From Candidatus Rifleibacteriota bacterium (GTDB taxonomy: Bacteria; Muiribacteriota; Ozemobacteria; Ozemobacterales; Ozemobacteraceae), in contig JADFXM010000003.1 of assembly GCA_015233565.1 (NCBI GenBank), positions 62,001-126,000 on the forward strand: a stretch of 64,000 nt of DNA. The letters run 5' to 3'. The notes under the pieces were generated by a model, which was not told the DNA's origin, did no database searches, and saw only the letters and a program-made list of their open reading frames with translations. Shown here piece after piece: positions 46,155-55,291 of the stretch; positions within the stretch are counted from its first letter, which is position 1, and every line of letters begins with the position of its first letter. A program made the translations under genes and the position numbers.

Positions 46155-48401
46155 ATGATTCCTGGCGAGGATAAGGCTGAAGTAAATCTTAGTAATGAGT
46201 TTTTCAAGAAGTTGAACCAACAGATTGTCCAAAAGGACAATCTGATCAAGTTGCTGCAACTTCAAATTAAGAATTTGAAAGCACAGGGAGATGCTGAACA
46301 AGGTCCAAAAAAGGCTGACCTTATTAAATCCCTTGAAACAAAAGAAGCTGAGATAAAAAGCCTGGAAGGTGAACTCCAGGAGCATAAGGAAAACCTTTCC
46401 CAGCTTATAAAAGAAAAAGACGAGCAAATTGAAGCGCTTAACCGTGCAATTGAAGAATCTCGCCGTGAAAAAGAAGGACAACCTTCCGGTTCGATTAATG
46501 AAGCTGAATTTAGCGAATTGCAACAAAAAGCCCTTCTTTTTGAAAGTGAACTTGAAGAGGAAAAAAGAAAGAATGCCCAATTAGCTGAAGAGCTTGCAAC
46601 AGAGAAAGATAAAGCCGCTTTTGAAATAGGACAGCTGAAATCCAATCTTGATGCTGTTGCACCTTCTCTCCAAGAAGCTGAAAGTTTAAAGGCTAATATA
46701 GCTTCTCTTGAAGCCCAATTGTCGCAGGCCCCTGATTCATCTGCGTCCTCAGAAAAAGATGCTGAAATTGAAAAGCTCAAGAATGATTTCGCAGCCAAAG
46801 AAGCTGAAGTAGCTCAATACCTTGTAGAAATTCCCAGATTGAACGAAGAACTGACTGCACTTAAACAGGTTCTTGAAGCAAAAGAACAGGAATCCGCCCA
46901 AAAAACTGTTTTAGATGCTGAACTTTCAGAGTTAAAGGTAAAATACGACGCAACTGTTGTAGAAACTGAACAACTTAAAGCTGTGTTAGCCGAGAAGGAA
47001 AGCCAACTTGAACAGGCCATTGCACAAGTTGCTGCTCAACAATCTGCACAGCCCGCTTCTGATAGCCAAAACGAAGCCATTGAACAAATTAAACAGGAGA
47101 GCGAACAACTTAAGCAAGAAATAGAAATGCTTCGCCAGCAATCAGAAGCTCTCAAGACTGAACTTGACGGGGTTAAACCCGAACTTGATTCCGCTAAATC
47201 TGAACTTGAAACGACTAAGATTCAACTTGATTCCTTTAATGCAGAAAAACAGGTTTTGACGGATCAAATAGAAGAACTTAAAAACAAAGCTGCCAGAGCA
47301 GACGAACTTGAGGGGAGGCTTGCTGAAATTACCTCTCAATCTGAAGCTGCAAAGATTCAACTCGAAAGTTCTGAAGGCCAACTTGAACTTAAAAATATGG
47401 AATGCAAACAACTTATTGAAGAACTTGAATCCTTGAAAACTCAAGCTGCTTCGAAAGCGGAATTTGAAAATCAGAAAGAAATGGAACAGTTGACTGAACA
47501 AGTTGCCGATCAATTGCTGGCTATACAGAAATTTGAACAGGTACTCCAACAATCCCAGGATGACCTTGTAGCCAAAGATTCTGAAATCGCTAGTCTGAAA
47601 GACCAGATTATTGAAATGACCTCTTCAGAAAAATCGGTTGAATTTTCTCCGGAGAATGAAGTATTCACTTATTTCATCGATTTCTTTGATGAACTTGACA
47701 CTCATTTGAAAAGAAATCCCAACCCTGATCTTCAGAGTTTACATAAAAAACTCCTCGAGAGACTTATTATACCTAATGAAATTCAGTATATGCCTGTTAT
47801 CGCCGAAAAATTTGATGCCACTAAGCATATCCCCACGGATTATTTCCGATCCGACAAATTCGAAGACCGCACGATCGTTTTTGAAGTTGAAAAAGGATAT
47901 AAACGTGGTGATGTTGTAATTAAAAAATCAAAAGTTTGGATTGTTCAAAATCATTTTGATTGCGGAAATTGTGGAGCAAAAATTACACTCTCAGACAGTC
48001 GATTTTGTTTTAAATGTGGTGAAAAAATTGTTGCTCCAAATGGTTTCCCTGCCGATTCTTTACCGGAATTTGAACCCAATCCTGCCACATATCTGCGTTT
48101 TGCTGAAAGAATGATTGAAACTGGAAATCTTGATTTGGCCAAAGAGTATCTTGAAGAAGGTTTAAGAATAGATTCTACTTATTTACCTCTATTGTCCAAA
48201 CTGTCTGATGTTTATTCCCTCTCAACTGATTTTGAAAAAGCAATGGAAGTTCTCAAACAAGCTATTTTGGTCAAAGACGACCCCAAACTATCAGAAAAAA
48301 TCCGAGCTTTGGAAGTCAGAAACAATATTTTCCAGCAAGCGAGAGCTTTGAATCTGCCCCCAGGCGAATTCGAAAAATTGGTTACTTTAATCCAGCAATA
48401 A
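46155..48401 (+). CDS. long coiled-coil protein with zinc ribbon and C-terminal TPR
   Basis: A 748-residue cytoplasmic protein. Residues 10-500 are an almost unbroken Glu/Lys/Gln/Leu-rich coiled coil. A compact region follows (500-600), then a four-cysteine zinc ribbon (CGNC near 602 and CFKC near 617) and two or three TPR units (635-735). I do not know a family with this order. The coiled coil suggests an elongated scaffold. The start is ATG 46155, with GGGAG five bases ahead; a GTG at 46143 is in frame but has no site. The regular codon pattern creates long false open frames on the other strand. Confidence 0.82.
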   Translation: MIPGEDKAEVNLSNEFFKKLNQQIVQKDNLIKLLQLQIKNLKAQGDAEQGPKKADLIKSLETKEAEIKSLEGELQEHKENLSQLIKEKDEQIEALNRAIEESRREKEGQPSGSINEAEFSELQQKALLFESELEEEKRKNAQLAEELATEKDKAAFEIGQLKSNLDAVAPSLQEAESLKANIASLEAQLSQAPDSSASSEKDAEIEKLKNDFAAKEAEVAQYLVEIPRLNEELTALKQVLEAKEQESAQKTVLDAELSELKVKYDATVVETEQLKAVLAEKESQLEQAIAQVAAQQSAQPASDSQNEAIEQIKQESEQLKQEIEMLRQQSEALKTELDGVKPELDSAKSELETTKIQLDSFNAEKQVLTDQIEELKNKAARADELEGRLAEITSQSEAAKIQLESSEGQLELKNMECKQLIEELESLKTQAASKAEFENQKEMEQLTEQVADQLLAIQKFEQVLQQSQDDLVAKDSEIASLKDQIIEMTSSEKSVEFSPENEVFTYFIDFFDELDTHLKRNPNPDLQSLHKKLLERLIIPNEIQYMPVIAEKFDATKHIPTDYFRSDKFEDRTIVFEVEKGYKRGDVVIKKSKVWIVQNHFDCGNCGAKITLSDSRFCFKCGEKIVAPNGFPADSLPEFEPNPATYLRFAERMIETGNLDLAKEYLEEGLRIDSTYLPLLSKLSDVYSLSTDFEKAMEVLKQAILVKDDPKLSEKIRALEVRNNIFQQARALNLPPGEFEKLVTLIQQ

Positions 48402-48718
48402 AAATTTTGCATTTGTTCAATATTTGGCAGAAAAATGCCATTCCAGGACGTTTATTTCGTTTCACTCGTAATGCTATGTAATTTTGATTTTCCTGAATTT
48501 GAAAAGATATTGGTGAGGCATTTATCTCGTCTTAAGTTTCGATTATTTAGCGTTTTTTCCTGATGTGATGCTTTTTAAGTCTTCTTTTCCGTATTTTATA
48601 TTTCTTTGGAATATTTAAAAGGTTTTGTTTAATTGTTTTCCAAATTCCTTTTTGATTTTCCGCAATTTTTTGATTAAACTGTATCAGCTTATTTAAATTT
48701 ATTTTCCAAGAGAAAATT
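48402..48718. other. intergenic region upstream of valS
   Basis: This AT-rich stretch of 317 bases contains a 5-bp TGGCA/TGCCA hairpin near 48425-48440, shortly after the upstream stop. I looked for a T-box leader (specifier loop, AGGGTGG motif and terminator) ahead of the synthetase operon and found none. Confidence 0.5.
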
Positions 48719-51388
48719 ATGAACACTCAAAACGATTCAACAAATCAACAAATCCTTGAAAAGGCTTATAACTCTGCTAAAGTCGAAGAACGAATTTACA
48801 CCCTCTGGGAATCCTCACGTGCATTTCATGCAGATGAAAATGCCCACCGAAAATCATATACCATCGTAATTCCTCCGCCAAACGTAACTGGAATGCTTAC
48901 TTTAGGGCATGTCCTTAATAATACTCTACAGGATATCATTATTAGATATCATCGAATGTTGGGAAACGAGACTCTTTGGCTCCCAGGGATAGATCACGCC
49001 GGCATTGCAACTCAAAACGTAGTTGAAAAAGCACTCTCAAAAGAGAAAATTTCAAGACACGATCTCGGACGGGAAAATTTTATTCAAAAAGTCTGGGAAT
49101 GGAAAGAAAAATACGGTGGAATAATCCTCAAACAATTGAAACGACTCGGTTGCTCCTGCGATTGGAAAAGGGAAAGATTTACCATGGACGAAGGGCTTTC
49201 CAGAGCAGTTCAAGATTGCTTCATCCATTTGTATGAAAAAGGTCTGATCTATAAAGGAAAATATATTATCAATTGGTGCCCAAGATGTCGAACTGCCCTT
49301 TCCGATGAAGAGAAAATCCCGCAAGATACCAAGGGACACCTCTGGTATATAAAATACCCGTTGAAAGATGGAAAAGATTCAATTTGCGTTGCTACAACGC
49401 GTCCTGAAACCATGTTAGGGGACACAGCTGTGGCGGTGAATCCCGATGATGACAGATTCCGAAATTTAATTGGCCAGACGCTTATTCTTCCCCTCCTGAA
49501 TCGTGAAATCCCTATTATAGCTGATGATTTTGTGGATCCGAAGTTTGGAACCGGGGCAGTTAAAGTTACCCCTGCGCATGATCCGAATGATTTCGAAATG
49601 GGGAGGCGACACTTTCTTCCGTCGATTATCGTAATGGATGAAGGTGGAAAAATGAACGAGAACGCTGGGTCCTATTGTGGACTGGAGCGCTTTAAATGTC
49701 GTGAAAAAGTGGTTGTAGATCTCCAGGAATTAGGGTTGCTCGAAAAAATTGAGGACCACGCCCTTGCAGTCGGGCATTGTGAGCGCTGTCAAACTGTTAT
49801 TGAGCCATATCTTTCAGATCAATGGTTTGTGAAGATGAAGTCTCTGGCAAAACCCGCCATTGAAGCTGTTAAATCCGGAAAACTTAATATAACTCCCGAA
49901 AGATGGATTGGTGTCTATCTAAATTGGATGGAAAACATCAGAGATTGGTGCATCAGTCGCCAACTATGGTGGGGACATCGTATTCCCGCTTATACCTGCG
50001 AAAAATGTAAAAATGTCATGGTTGCGAAAGAAATGCCACAGAAATGCTCGAAATGCGGCGAGTCCGCGACAATCAAACAGGATGACGATGTTCTTGATAC
50101 ATGGTTCTCATCCTGGCTTTGGCCGTTTTCAACTATGGGGTGGCCTGAAGACACAAAGGTTCTTCGAAAATTTTATCCAACTGACACTTTGATTACCGGT
50201 CCGGATATCATTTTCTTCTGGGTTGCCAGAATGGTGATGGCTGGATACGAGTTCCTTGGAGAATGTCCATTCCATGATGTCTATTTTACAAGCATTGTAA
50301 GAGATCTCAAAGGAAGAAAAATGAGCAAGTCACTCGGAAATTCTCCCGATCCACTTGAAATCATGGATAAGTATGGTGCCGATGCACTTAGATTCACCAT
50401 TATCTTTCTTGCTCCCACCGGTCAGGATATCAAATTCTCAACAGAAAAAGTTGAAATGGGAAGAAACTTTGCAAATAAGCTTTGGAATGCTGCTAGGTTT
50501 GTTCTGATGAACCTGGGCGAAGGTTTTAAGCGTGAACCGGTTAAACCCGATTCTCTTTCCCTCTGGAACCGTTGGATCCTTTCAAGATTGAACAAAACTA
50601 TTGATCAGATCACTACTTTCCTCAAAGATGGTGAATTTCGGTTCAATGAAGCGATTAAAACCCTTTACGATTTTATCTGGGACGAATTTTGCGATTGGTT
50701 TATCGAAATGAACAAACCTCTTTTGTTTGGCCCTGAAAGCTGTGAAAAATCGGCCGCTCTTCAAACGCTTGTTGAGGTAATTGATACTTCGCTAAGGCTT
50801 TTGCATCCGTTCATGCCATTTGTAACTGAGGAAATCTGGCAGAAAATTCCTGGAAACAGTGGATTATTAATGGAAACAGCCTTTCCAGTTAGTAAGCCGC
50901 AATTGATTAATTTACCTATTGAATCTGAAGTATCTGACGTCAAGGAAGCAGTCAGAGTAATAAGGAATTTGAGAGCTGCCGCGAATATTCAACCGGTGAA
51001 AAAAGTGACAATTAGAGTTCTAGAATCTGGTTCCCACGCTGGTTTAATTAAAGATCATGAAAATATGATTCGACATCTTTCCGGAGTAGAAAGCCTTGAA
51101 TTTGTTAAAAGTAAGCCCCAAAAGCATCTCATCGGCTTGTTCGAAGATACTGAAATTTGCTTGAGCCTGGAAGGATTGATTGATGTTCCCGTTGAAATAA
51201 ACCGGGTTACAGGTGAAAAGGTCAAAATCGAAAAGGAAATTGAAAAGCTATCAACAAAACTGAAAGATGATAATTTTGTCCAAAAAGCACCTGCTGAAGT
51301 CGTGGAGAACCTTAGAGAAGGCCTTGAAGGCTACCGTGTTCAGGTCGAAAAGCTTGAACAATATCTTAACGAGTTGAGGAAATTGTAA
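48719..51388 (+). CDS. valS: valyl-tRNA synthetase
   Basis: An 889-residue class I synthetase that charges tRNA-Val. The HIGH-type motif reads PPPNVTG then LGHV near residue 62, and KMSKS is at about 534 in GRKMSKSLG. The editing domain between them contains ATTRPETMLGDTA and GTGAVKVTPAHDPNDFE, typical of ValRS. The C-terminal coiled-coil arm (about 830-889) that contacts the tRNA is complete. A cysteine pair set (CEKC and CSKC, about 425-445) suggests a zinc knuckle. It is the first of three synthetase genes in a row; tyrS starts two bases after its stop. Confidence 0.97.
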   Translation: MNTQNDSTNQQILEKAYNSAKVEERIYTLWESSRAFHADENAHRKSYTIVIPPPNVTGMLTLGHVLNNTLQDIIIRYHRMLGNETLWLPGIDHAGIATQNVVEKALSKEKISRHDLGRENFIQKVWEWKEKYGGIILKQLKRLGCSCDWKRERFTMDEGLSRAVQDCFIHLYEKGLIYKGKYIINWCPRCRTALSDEEKIPQDTKGHLWYIKYPLKDGKDSICVATTRPETMLGDTAVAVNPDDDRFRNLIGQTLILPLLNREIPIIADDFVDPKFGTGAVKVTPAHDPNDFEMGRRHFLPSIIVMDEGGKMNENAGSYCGLERFKCREKVVVDLQELGLLEKIEDHALAVGHCERCQTVIEPYLSDQWFVKMKSLAKPAIEAVKSGKLNITPERWIGVYLNWMENIRDWCISRQLWWGHRIPAYTCEKCKNVMVAKEMPQKCSKCGESATIKQDDDVLDTWFSSWLWPFSTMGWPEDTKVLRKFYPTDTLITGPDIIFFWVARMVMAGYEFLGECPFHDVYFTSIVRDLKGRKMSKSLGNSPDPLEIMDKYGADALRFTIIFLAPTGQDIKFSTEKVEMGRNFANKLWNAARFVLMNLGEGFKREPVKPDSLSLWNRWILSRLNKTIDQITTFLKDGEFRFNEAIKTLYDFIWDEFCDWFIEMNKPLLFGPESCEKSAALQTLVEVIDTSLRLLHPFMPFVTEEIWQKIPGNSGLLMETAFPVSKPQLINLPIESEVSDVKEAVRVIRNLRAAANIQPVKKVTIRVLESGSHAGLIKDHENMIRHLSGVESLEFVKSKPQKHLIGLFEDTEICLSLEGLIDVPVEINRVTGEKVKIEKEIEKLSTKLKDDNFVQKAPAEVVENLREGLEGYRVQVEKLEQYLNELRKL

Positions 51389-51390
51389 AA

Positions 51391-52617
51391 GTGCCATTTG
51401 AACTTACTCCGAAAGAACAACTTGAATTCATTTTGACCGGAATTGCTGATGTCGTTTCCCGTAATGAGCTTCTGCAAAAAATAGAAAAATCCTATAAATC
51501 AGATAAACCTTTGATCGTAAAACTCGGCGCAGATCCTTCTGCTCCCGATATTCACCTTGGTCATACAGTCGTTCTTCAAAAACTTCGACAATTTCAGATG
51601 CTTGGCCATCAGGCAGTTTTCCTGATTGGAGATTTCACTGGACGGGTGGGCGATCCCACGGGAAAGAAAAAAACTCGCCCTGCTCTTACCGAAGAGGAAG
51701 TCCAAAAGAACGCCGAGACATATAAAAATCAGATTTGCAAAATTCTTGACTTGTCGAAAACTAAAATTGTTTTCAATAGTGAATGGTTGTCAAAAATGAG
51801 TTTTGCTGATGTTCTGAAGCTCTCAGCGCAATATACAGTCGCCCGCATGCTTGAAAGGGATGAGTTTGAAAAGCGCTTCAAATCTCAGGTTCCGATTAGC
51901 GTTGTGGAATTCATGTATCCGTTGATGCAAGGCTACGATTCTGTTGCTCTTCATTCTGACGTCGAATTAGGTGGAGTTGACCAGACTTTTAACCTGCTCG
52001 TTGGGCGCGATTTACAGAAATCTTACTCCCAAGAGCCCCAGGTGACAATTACAATGCCTATTCTCGAAGGATTAGATGGCAAAGAAAAGATGTCAAAAAG
52101 TCTCGGCAATTATGTCGGGATAAATGAATCTTCCGATCAAATATACGGTAAATTGATGTCCCTTCCAGATGAACTTGTAGTTAAATATTTTGAATTGCTG
52201 ACTGATTATTCACCAGTTCAACTTACTGATATTCGTGAACGAATGAAATCAGCTCCAAAAGCAGTCAAGATGTTACTTTCCAAAACAATTACGGCCAAAT
52301 ATCATGGAAATGAAGCGGGTGAATCTGCCGAAAAAGGATTTGAGAGACTTTTCGGAAAAACCGGAGATGGAGTGCCTGAAAATATTGAAGAGATGAAAAT
52401 TCCAGCTCCCAAAGAAGGTCTTACTATCCTGAAAATTCTGTTAATGACGAAACTTGCCCCCTCAGGAGGGGAAGCACGTAGACTTATTTCACAGGGTGGT
52501 GTAAAATTGGATCAGGAAAAATTTTCCGATCTCAATAAGATTTTTTCTGCCGGAGAATCATTTCTTTTGCAGTCAGGAAAACGGAATTTTAAAAAAGTTA
52601 CTTTAATAAATGGATGA
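51391..52617 (+). CDS. tyrS: tyrosyl-tRNA synthetase (TyrRS, TyrZ-like)
   Basis: A 408-residue class I synthetase that charges tRNA-Tyr. The HIGH motif is HLGH near residue 55, the KMSKS loop is EKMSKSLGN near 233, and an S4 RNA-binding domain closes the protein (about 340-405). Sequence around GDFTGRVGDPTGKK fits the TyrZ-like branch rather than the E. coli TyrS branch. The start is GTG 51391; the ribosome-binding GAGG lies inside the end of valS, showing coupling. Confidence 0.95.
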   Translation: MPFELTPKEQLEFILTGIADVVSRNELLQKIEKSYKSDKPLIVKLGADPSAPDIHLGHTVVLQKLRQFQMLGHQAVFLIGDFTGRVGDPTGKKKTRPALTEEEVQKNAETYKNQICKILDLSKTKIVFNSEWLSKMSFADVLKLSAQYTVARMLERDEFEKRFKSQVPISVVEFMYPLMQGYDSVALHSDVELGGVDQTFNLLVGRDLQKSYSQEPQVTITMPILEGLDGKEKMSKSLGNYVGINESSDQIYGKLMSLPDELVVKYFELLTDYSPVQLTDIRERMKSAPKAVKMLLSKTITAKYHGNEAGESAEKGFERLFGKTGDGVPENIEEMKIPAPKEGLTILKILLMTKLAPSGGEARRLISQGGVKLDQEKFSDLNKIFSAGESFLLQSGKRNFKKVTLING

Positions 52618-52656
52618 GCTGTGCCCATTTGTGCCGGGCCAGCCAGGAGAAAAAAA

Positions 52657-54573
52657 ATGTCCAATAAAATTTCCCTTACTCTTCCGGATGGAACAAAAAA
52701 AGAATTTGATCAAGGAGTAACTTCCTTAATTGTTGCTCAAAGCATAGGAGCGAAACTTGCGCAGGCGGCTATTGCTGCTAAATTGAATGGCCATCTGATT
52801 GACATAAAAGCGCCTCTTACTGCTGATGGTGCGTTTGAAGTTATAACTATGAAATCCTCCGAAGCCCCTGAAGTTTTTAGACATTCATTGGCACATATTA
52901 TGGCTGAAGCTGTTCAAAAACTTTTTCCGGATGCGCAATTTGGAATTGGGCCGACCATTGAAAATGGATTTTATTACGATTTTTTGCTCTCTCGATCTCT
53001 TACCCCCGAAGATCTTGAAAAAATTGAGAAAGAGATGCATCAGATTATTTCCAAAAAAGAAGAATTTTCTTTCCAAACTCTTACTAAAATAGAGGCCCTC
53101 GAAAAATTCAAATCGCTTAGTCAGCCATTTAAAGTTGAACTGATTGAAGATTTGCCTGAGGAAAAATTTTCGGTTTATTCCCAAGGCCCTTTTGTTGATT
53201 TGTGCCGAGGCCCGCATCTTCCCAATTCCGGTTTTGTGAAGCACTTCAAGCTTTTAAATGTTGCCGGAGCTTATTGGCGTGGCGATGAAAAGCGCCCAAT
53301 GCTTCAAAGAATTTATGCCACTGCTTTTAATTCTAAAGATGAGCTTGATAGCTATCTGAATATGCTTGAAGAGGCAAAAAAAAGAGATCATCGCCGCCTC
53401 GGAAAAGAACTCGATCTTTTCTCTTTACACGACGAAGTTGGTCCCGGGCTAGTTTTTTGGCATCCCAAGGGAGCCAGAATTCGACATACAATTGAGTCAT
53501 TCTGGAAAGAGCAGCATTACAGAAATGGCTACGAACTTTTAAACACTCCCCACATCGGACGAGCTTGGCTCTGGGAAACTAGTGGACATCTCGATTTTTA
53601 CCGTGAAGGCATGTATAGCCCCATGAAGATAGATGAGTTTGATTATTATATCAAACCGATGAATTGCCCTTTTCACATAATGATTTATAAAAACCAGCTC
53701 AGGTCATATCGCGATTTACCTTTGCGGTGGGCCGAACTTGGAACTGTTTATCGTTATGAGAAAAGCGGGGTATTACACGGGCTTTTGAGAGTAAGAGGTT
53801 TTACACAGGATGACGCACACATCATTTGTACTCCTGAACAGATTGAAGATGAAATTCTGGAAGTATTACGTTTCAGTCTAAAGCTTTGGCGTGCTTTTGG
53901 ATTTGAAAAAATTGAAGCTTATCTTGCCACAAAGCCCGAGAAAGCTGTTGGAGAAAATGACCGCTGGGAACAAGCAATTGTTTCTTTAAAGCGCGCGATT
54001 GAAAAGGAAGGGTTGCCCTGCAAACTTGATGAAGGGGGCGGAGCCTTTTATGGCCCCAAAATTGATCTGAAAATAAAAGATGCAATCGGCCGTGAATGGC
54101 AGATGACAACTATTCAATTCGATTTTAATGAACCCGAAAGATTTGACATGACCTATATCGGAGTGGATGGCCAGAAACACCGACCGTATATGGTTCACCG
54201 CGCTCTTCTGGGTTCCATAGAAAGATTTTTCGGAGTTTTGATTGAACATTATGGCGGAGCAATGCCACTTTGGTTGGCTCCTGTTCAAGTGGCTGTGTTG
54301 CCTATTTCAGACAAACACACTGATTATGCAAAGACCGTTGAAGACAAATTTCGACAACTTGGAGTCAGAACAATAATCGATGATAAAGGCGACAAAATTA
54401 ATCAGAAAATAAGAAACGCACAACTTATGAAAATTCCTTTTATGGTAATTATTGGCGAACACGAGCAGAATTCTGGAAAAATTACTATCCGAAAGCGAAA
54501 TGGTGAAAATATCACTCAGGTTGACTTTGATGCGTTCTATAAAGAGCAGGAATGGATAAAACAATCGATATAA
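52657..54573 (+). CDS. thrS: threonyl-tRNA synthetase
   Basis: A 638-residue class II synthetase that charges tRNA-Thr. It has an N-terminal TGS domain (1-60), an editing domain (60-240, with HSLAHIMAEAV), the catalytic core with the zinc-binding cysteine in MNCPFH near 335, motif 2 GTVYRYEKSG and the C-terminal anticodon-binding domain. The ATG at 52657 is preceded by AGGAGAA; an upstream start at 52621 adds only a Cys/Pro-rich dozen residues. It lies 39 bases after tyrS, and its end overlaps the next small gene. Confidence 0.96.
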   Translation: MSNKISLTLPDGTKKEFDQGVTSLIVAQSIGAKLAQAAIAAKLNGHLIDIKAPLTADGAFEVITMKSSEAPEVFRHSLAHIMAEAVQKLFPDAQFGIGPTIENGFYYDFLLSRSLTPEDLEKIEKEMHQIISKKEEFSFQTLTKIEALEKFKSLSQPFKVELIEDLPEEKFSVYSQGPFVDLCRGPHLPNSGFVKHFKLLNVAGAYWRGDEKRPMLQRIYATAFNSKDELDSYLNMLEEAKKRDHRRLGKELDLFSLHDEVGPGLVFWHPKGARIRHTIESFWKEQHYRNGYELLNTPHIGRAWLWETSGHLDFYREGMYSPMKIDEFDYYIKPMNCPFHIMIYKNQLRSYRDLPLRWAELGTVYRYEKSGVLHGLLRVRGFTQDDAHIICTPEQIEDEILEVLRFSLKLWRAFGFEKIEAYLATKPEKAVGENDRWEQAIVSLKRAIEKEGLPCKLDEGGGAFYGPKIDLKIKDAIGREWQMTTIQFDFNEPERFDMTYIGVDGQKHRPYMVHRALLGSIERFFGVLIEHYGGAMPLWLAPVQVAVLPISDKHTDYAKTVEDKFRQLGVRTIIDDKGDKINQKIRNAQLMKIPFMVIIGEHEQNSGKITIRKRNGENITQVDFDAFYKEQEWIKQSI

Positions 54574-54926
54574 CATTGAAAAGTGTATGTGATTTGCTTT
54601 TTGAGCAAATCAGAGGGTTGATGACACGTGAGGGAAACACGATTGATTTCGAGTTTTTCATTCACTCTACAGCCATTCAGGAGATATTTTATGTGGTATT
54701 TCCTGATGATAGGGGTGTATTTATTAAGATCTTTCCTCATAAAAATTACTTGGGAAGCGATGTATTTCGGCTTGAGTTTTTTATGACCCAGCCTGGAGAT
54801 AAAAGGGGAAATCGCGTGTCCTTTACGGAAATAGAAAGTCGGAATCAGGCAGAAACAGAGATCCCATCTTTAATAGAAAGAATTATGATTAATTTGATAT
54901 TAGATGGTAAGAAAGATAATAGTTAG
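54552..54926 (+). CDS. small protein of unknown function overlapping thrS
   Basis: A 124-residue soluble alpha/beta protein of unknown family. It starts at ATG 54552, 22 bases before the thrS stop in a different frame, with AGAGCAGGA close ahead. Its composition and codon use match its neighbours, and a further small gene follows 14 bases later, so it looks like a genuine member of the synthetase operon. No catalytic motif is visible. It is not an anticodon or editing domain that I recognise. Confidence 0.65.
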   Translation: MDKTIDITLKSVCDLLFEQIRGLMTREGNTIDFEFFIHSTAIQEIFYVVFPDDRGVFIKIFPHKNYLGSDVFRLEFFMTQPGDKRGNRVSFTEIESRNQAETEIPSLIERIMINLILDGKKDNS

Positions 54927-54940
54927 TCAGGAGAAAAGAA

Positions 54941-55123
54941 ATGCAAGGTGTAATCGATCAGGTCAAGGGAAAATATTTGAGGTGTGTTTTAGAGAACGGT
55001 GATATCGTCAAAATTCATAAAAGTATGTTTAACAAAGAAGTGACCGAAGGTGATGTAATTAAGCTTACATTTGAGTTTGATGAAGAAGGGACTAAAAAAC
55101 AGCGTGAAATGATGGGCAAATAG
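54941..55123 (+). CDS. DUF3006-like small protein
   Basis: A 60-residue protein with the DUF3006 pattern: GVIDQVKGKYLRCVLENGD at the start, then a short basic stretch and GDVIKLTF. The fold is expected to be a small beta barrel; the family's function is not known. AGGAGAAAAGAA lies before the ATG. It is the last gene of the synthetase operon and is followed by an inverted-repeat element. Confidence 0.8.
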   Translation: MQGVIDQVKGKYLRCVLENGDIVKIHKSMFNKEVTEGDVIKLTFEFDEEGTKKQREMMGK

Positions 55124-55157
55124 CCCTTTTCTGATAGGCTCAGTATTGCAATCTTAT

Positions 55158-55277
55158 AAATAATGAGTCCAAAAGCCGTTGAACCAAAGGTTTTCGAGAG
55201 GGAGCCAAACCTGCTCTGCTCGCTGAGCAGAGGCTACTGAGAAATTATTTTGACCATTTTTTTTTGACTCATTATTT
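55158..55277. repeat. 120-bp element bounded by perfect 12-bp inverted repeats
   Basis: Bases 55158-55169 (AAATAATGAGTC) and 55266-55277 are perfect inverted copies. Inside are AACC-AAA-GGTT (about 55182-55193), GGTTT/AAACC, and an 8-bp stem CTCTGCTC-GCT-GAGCAGAG (55214-55232), so the strand can fold as a closed multi-hairpin structure. A T9 run (55257-55265) precedes the right arm. It fills the gap between two convergent genes and could be a terminator, a small mobile palindromic repeat or a structured RNA. Confidence 0.6.
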
Positions 55278-55291
55278 GAAGATCAATATAC

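Noticed and set aside
46262..46798. 178-codon minus-strand frame inside the coiled-coil gene
   Set aside because: It is a mirror of the regular Glu/Lys/Leu codon pattern on the coding strand, giving a Ser/Phe-rich false protein.
48402..48718. T-box riboswitch ahead of valS
   Set aside because: Neither the conserved T-box sequence nor a terminator/antiterminator pair is present.
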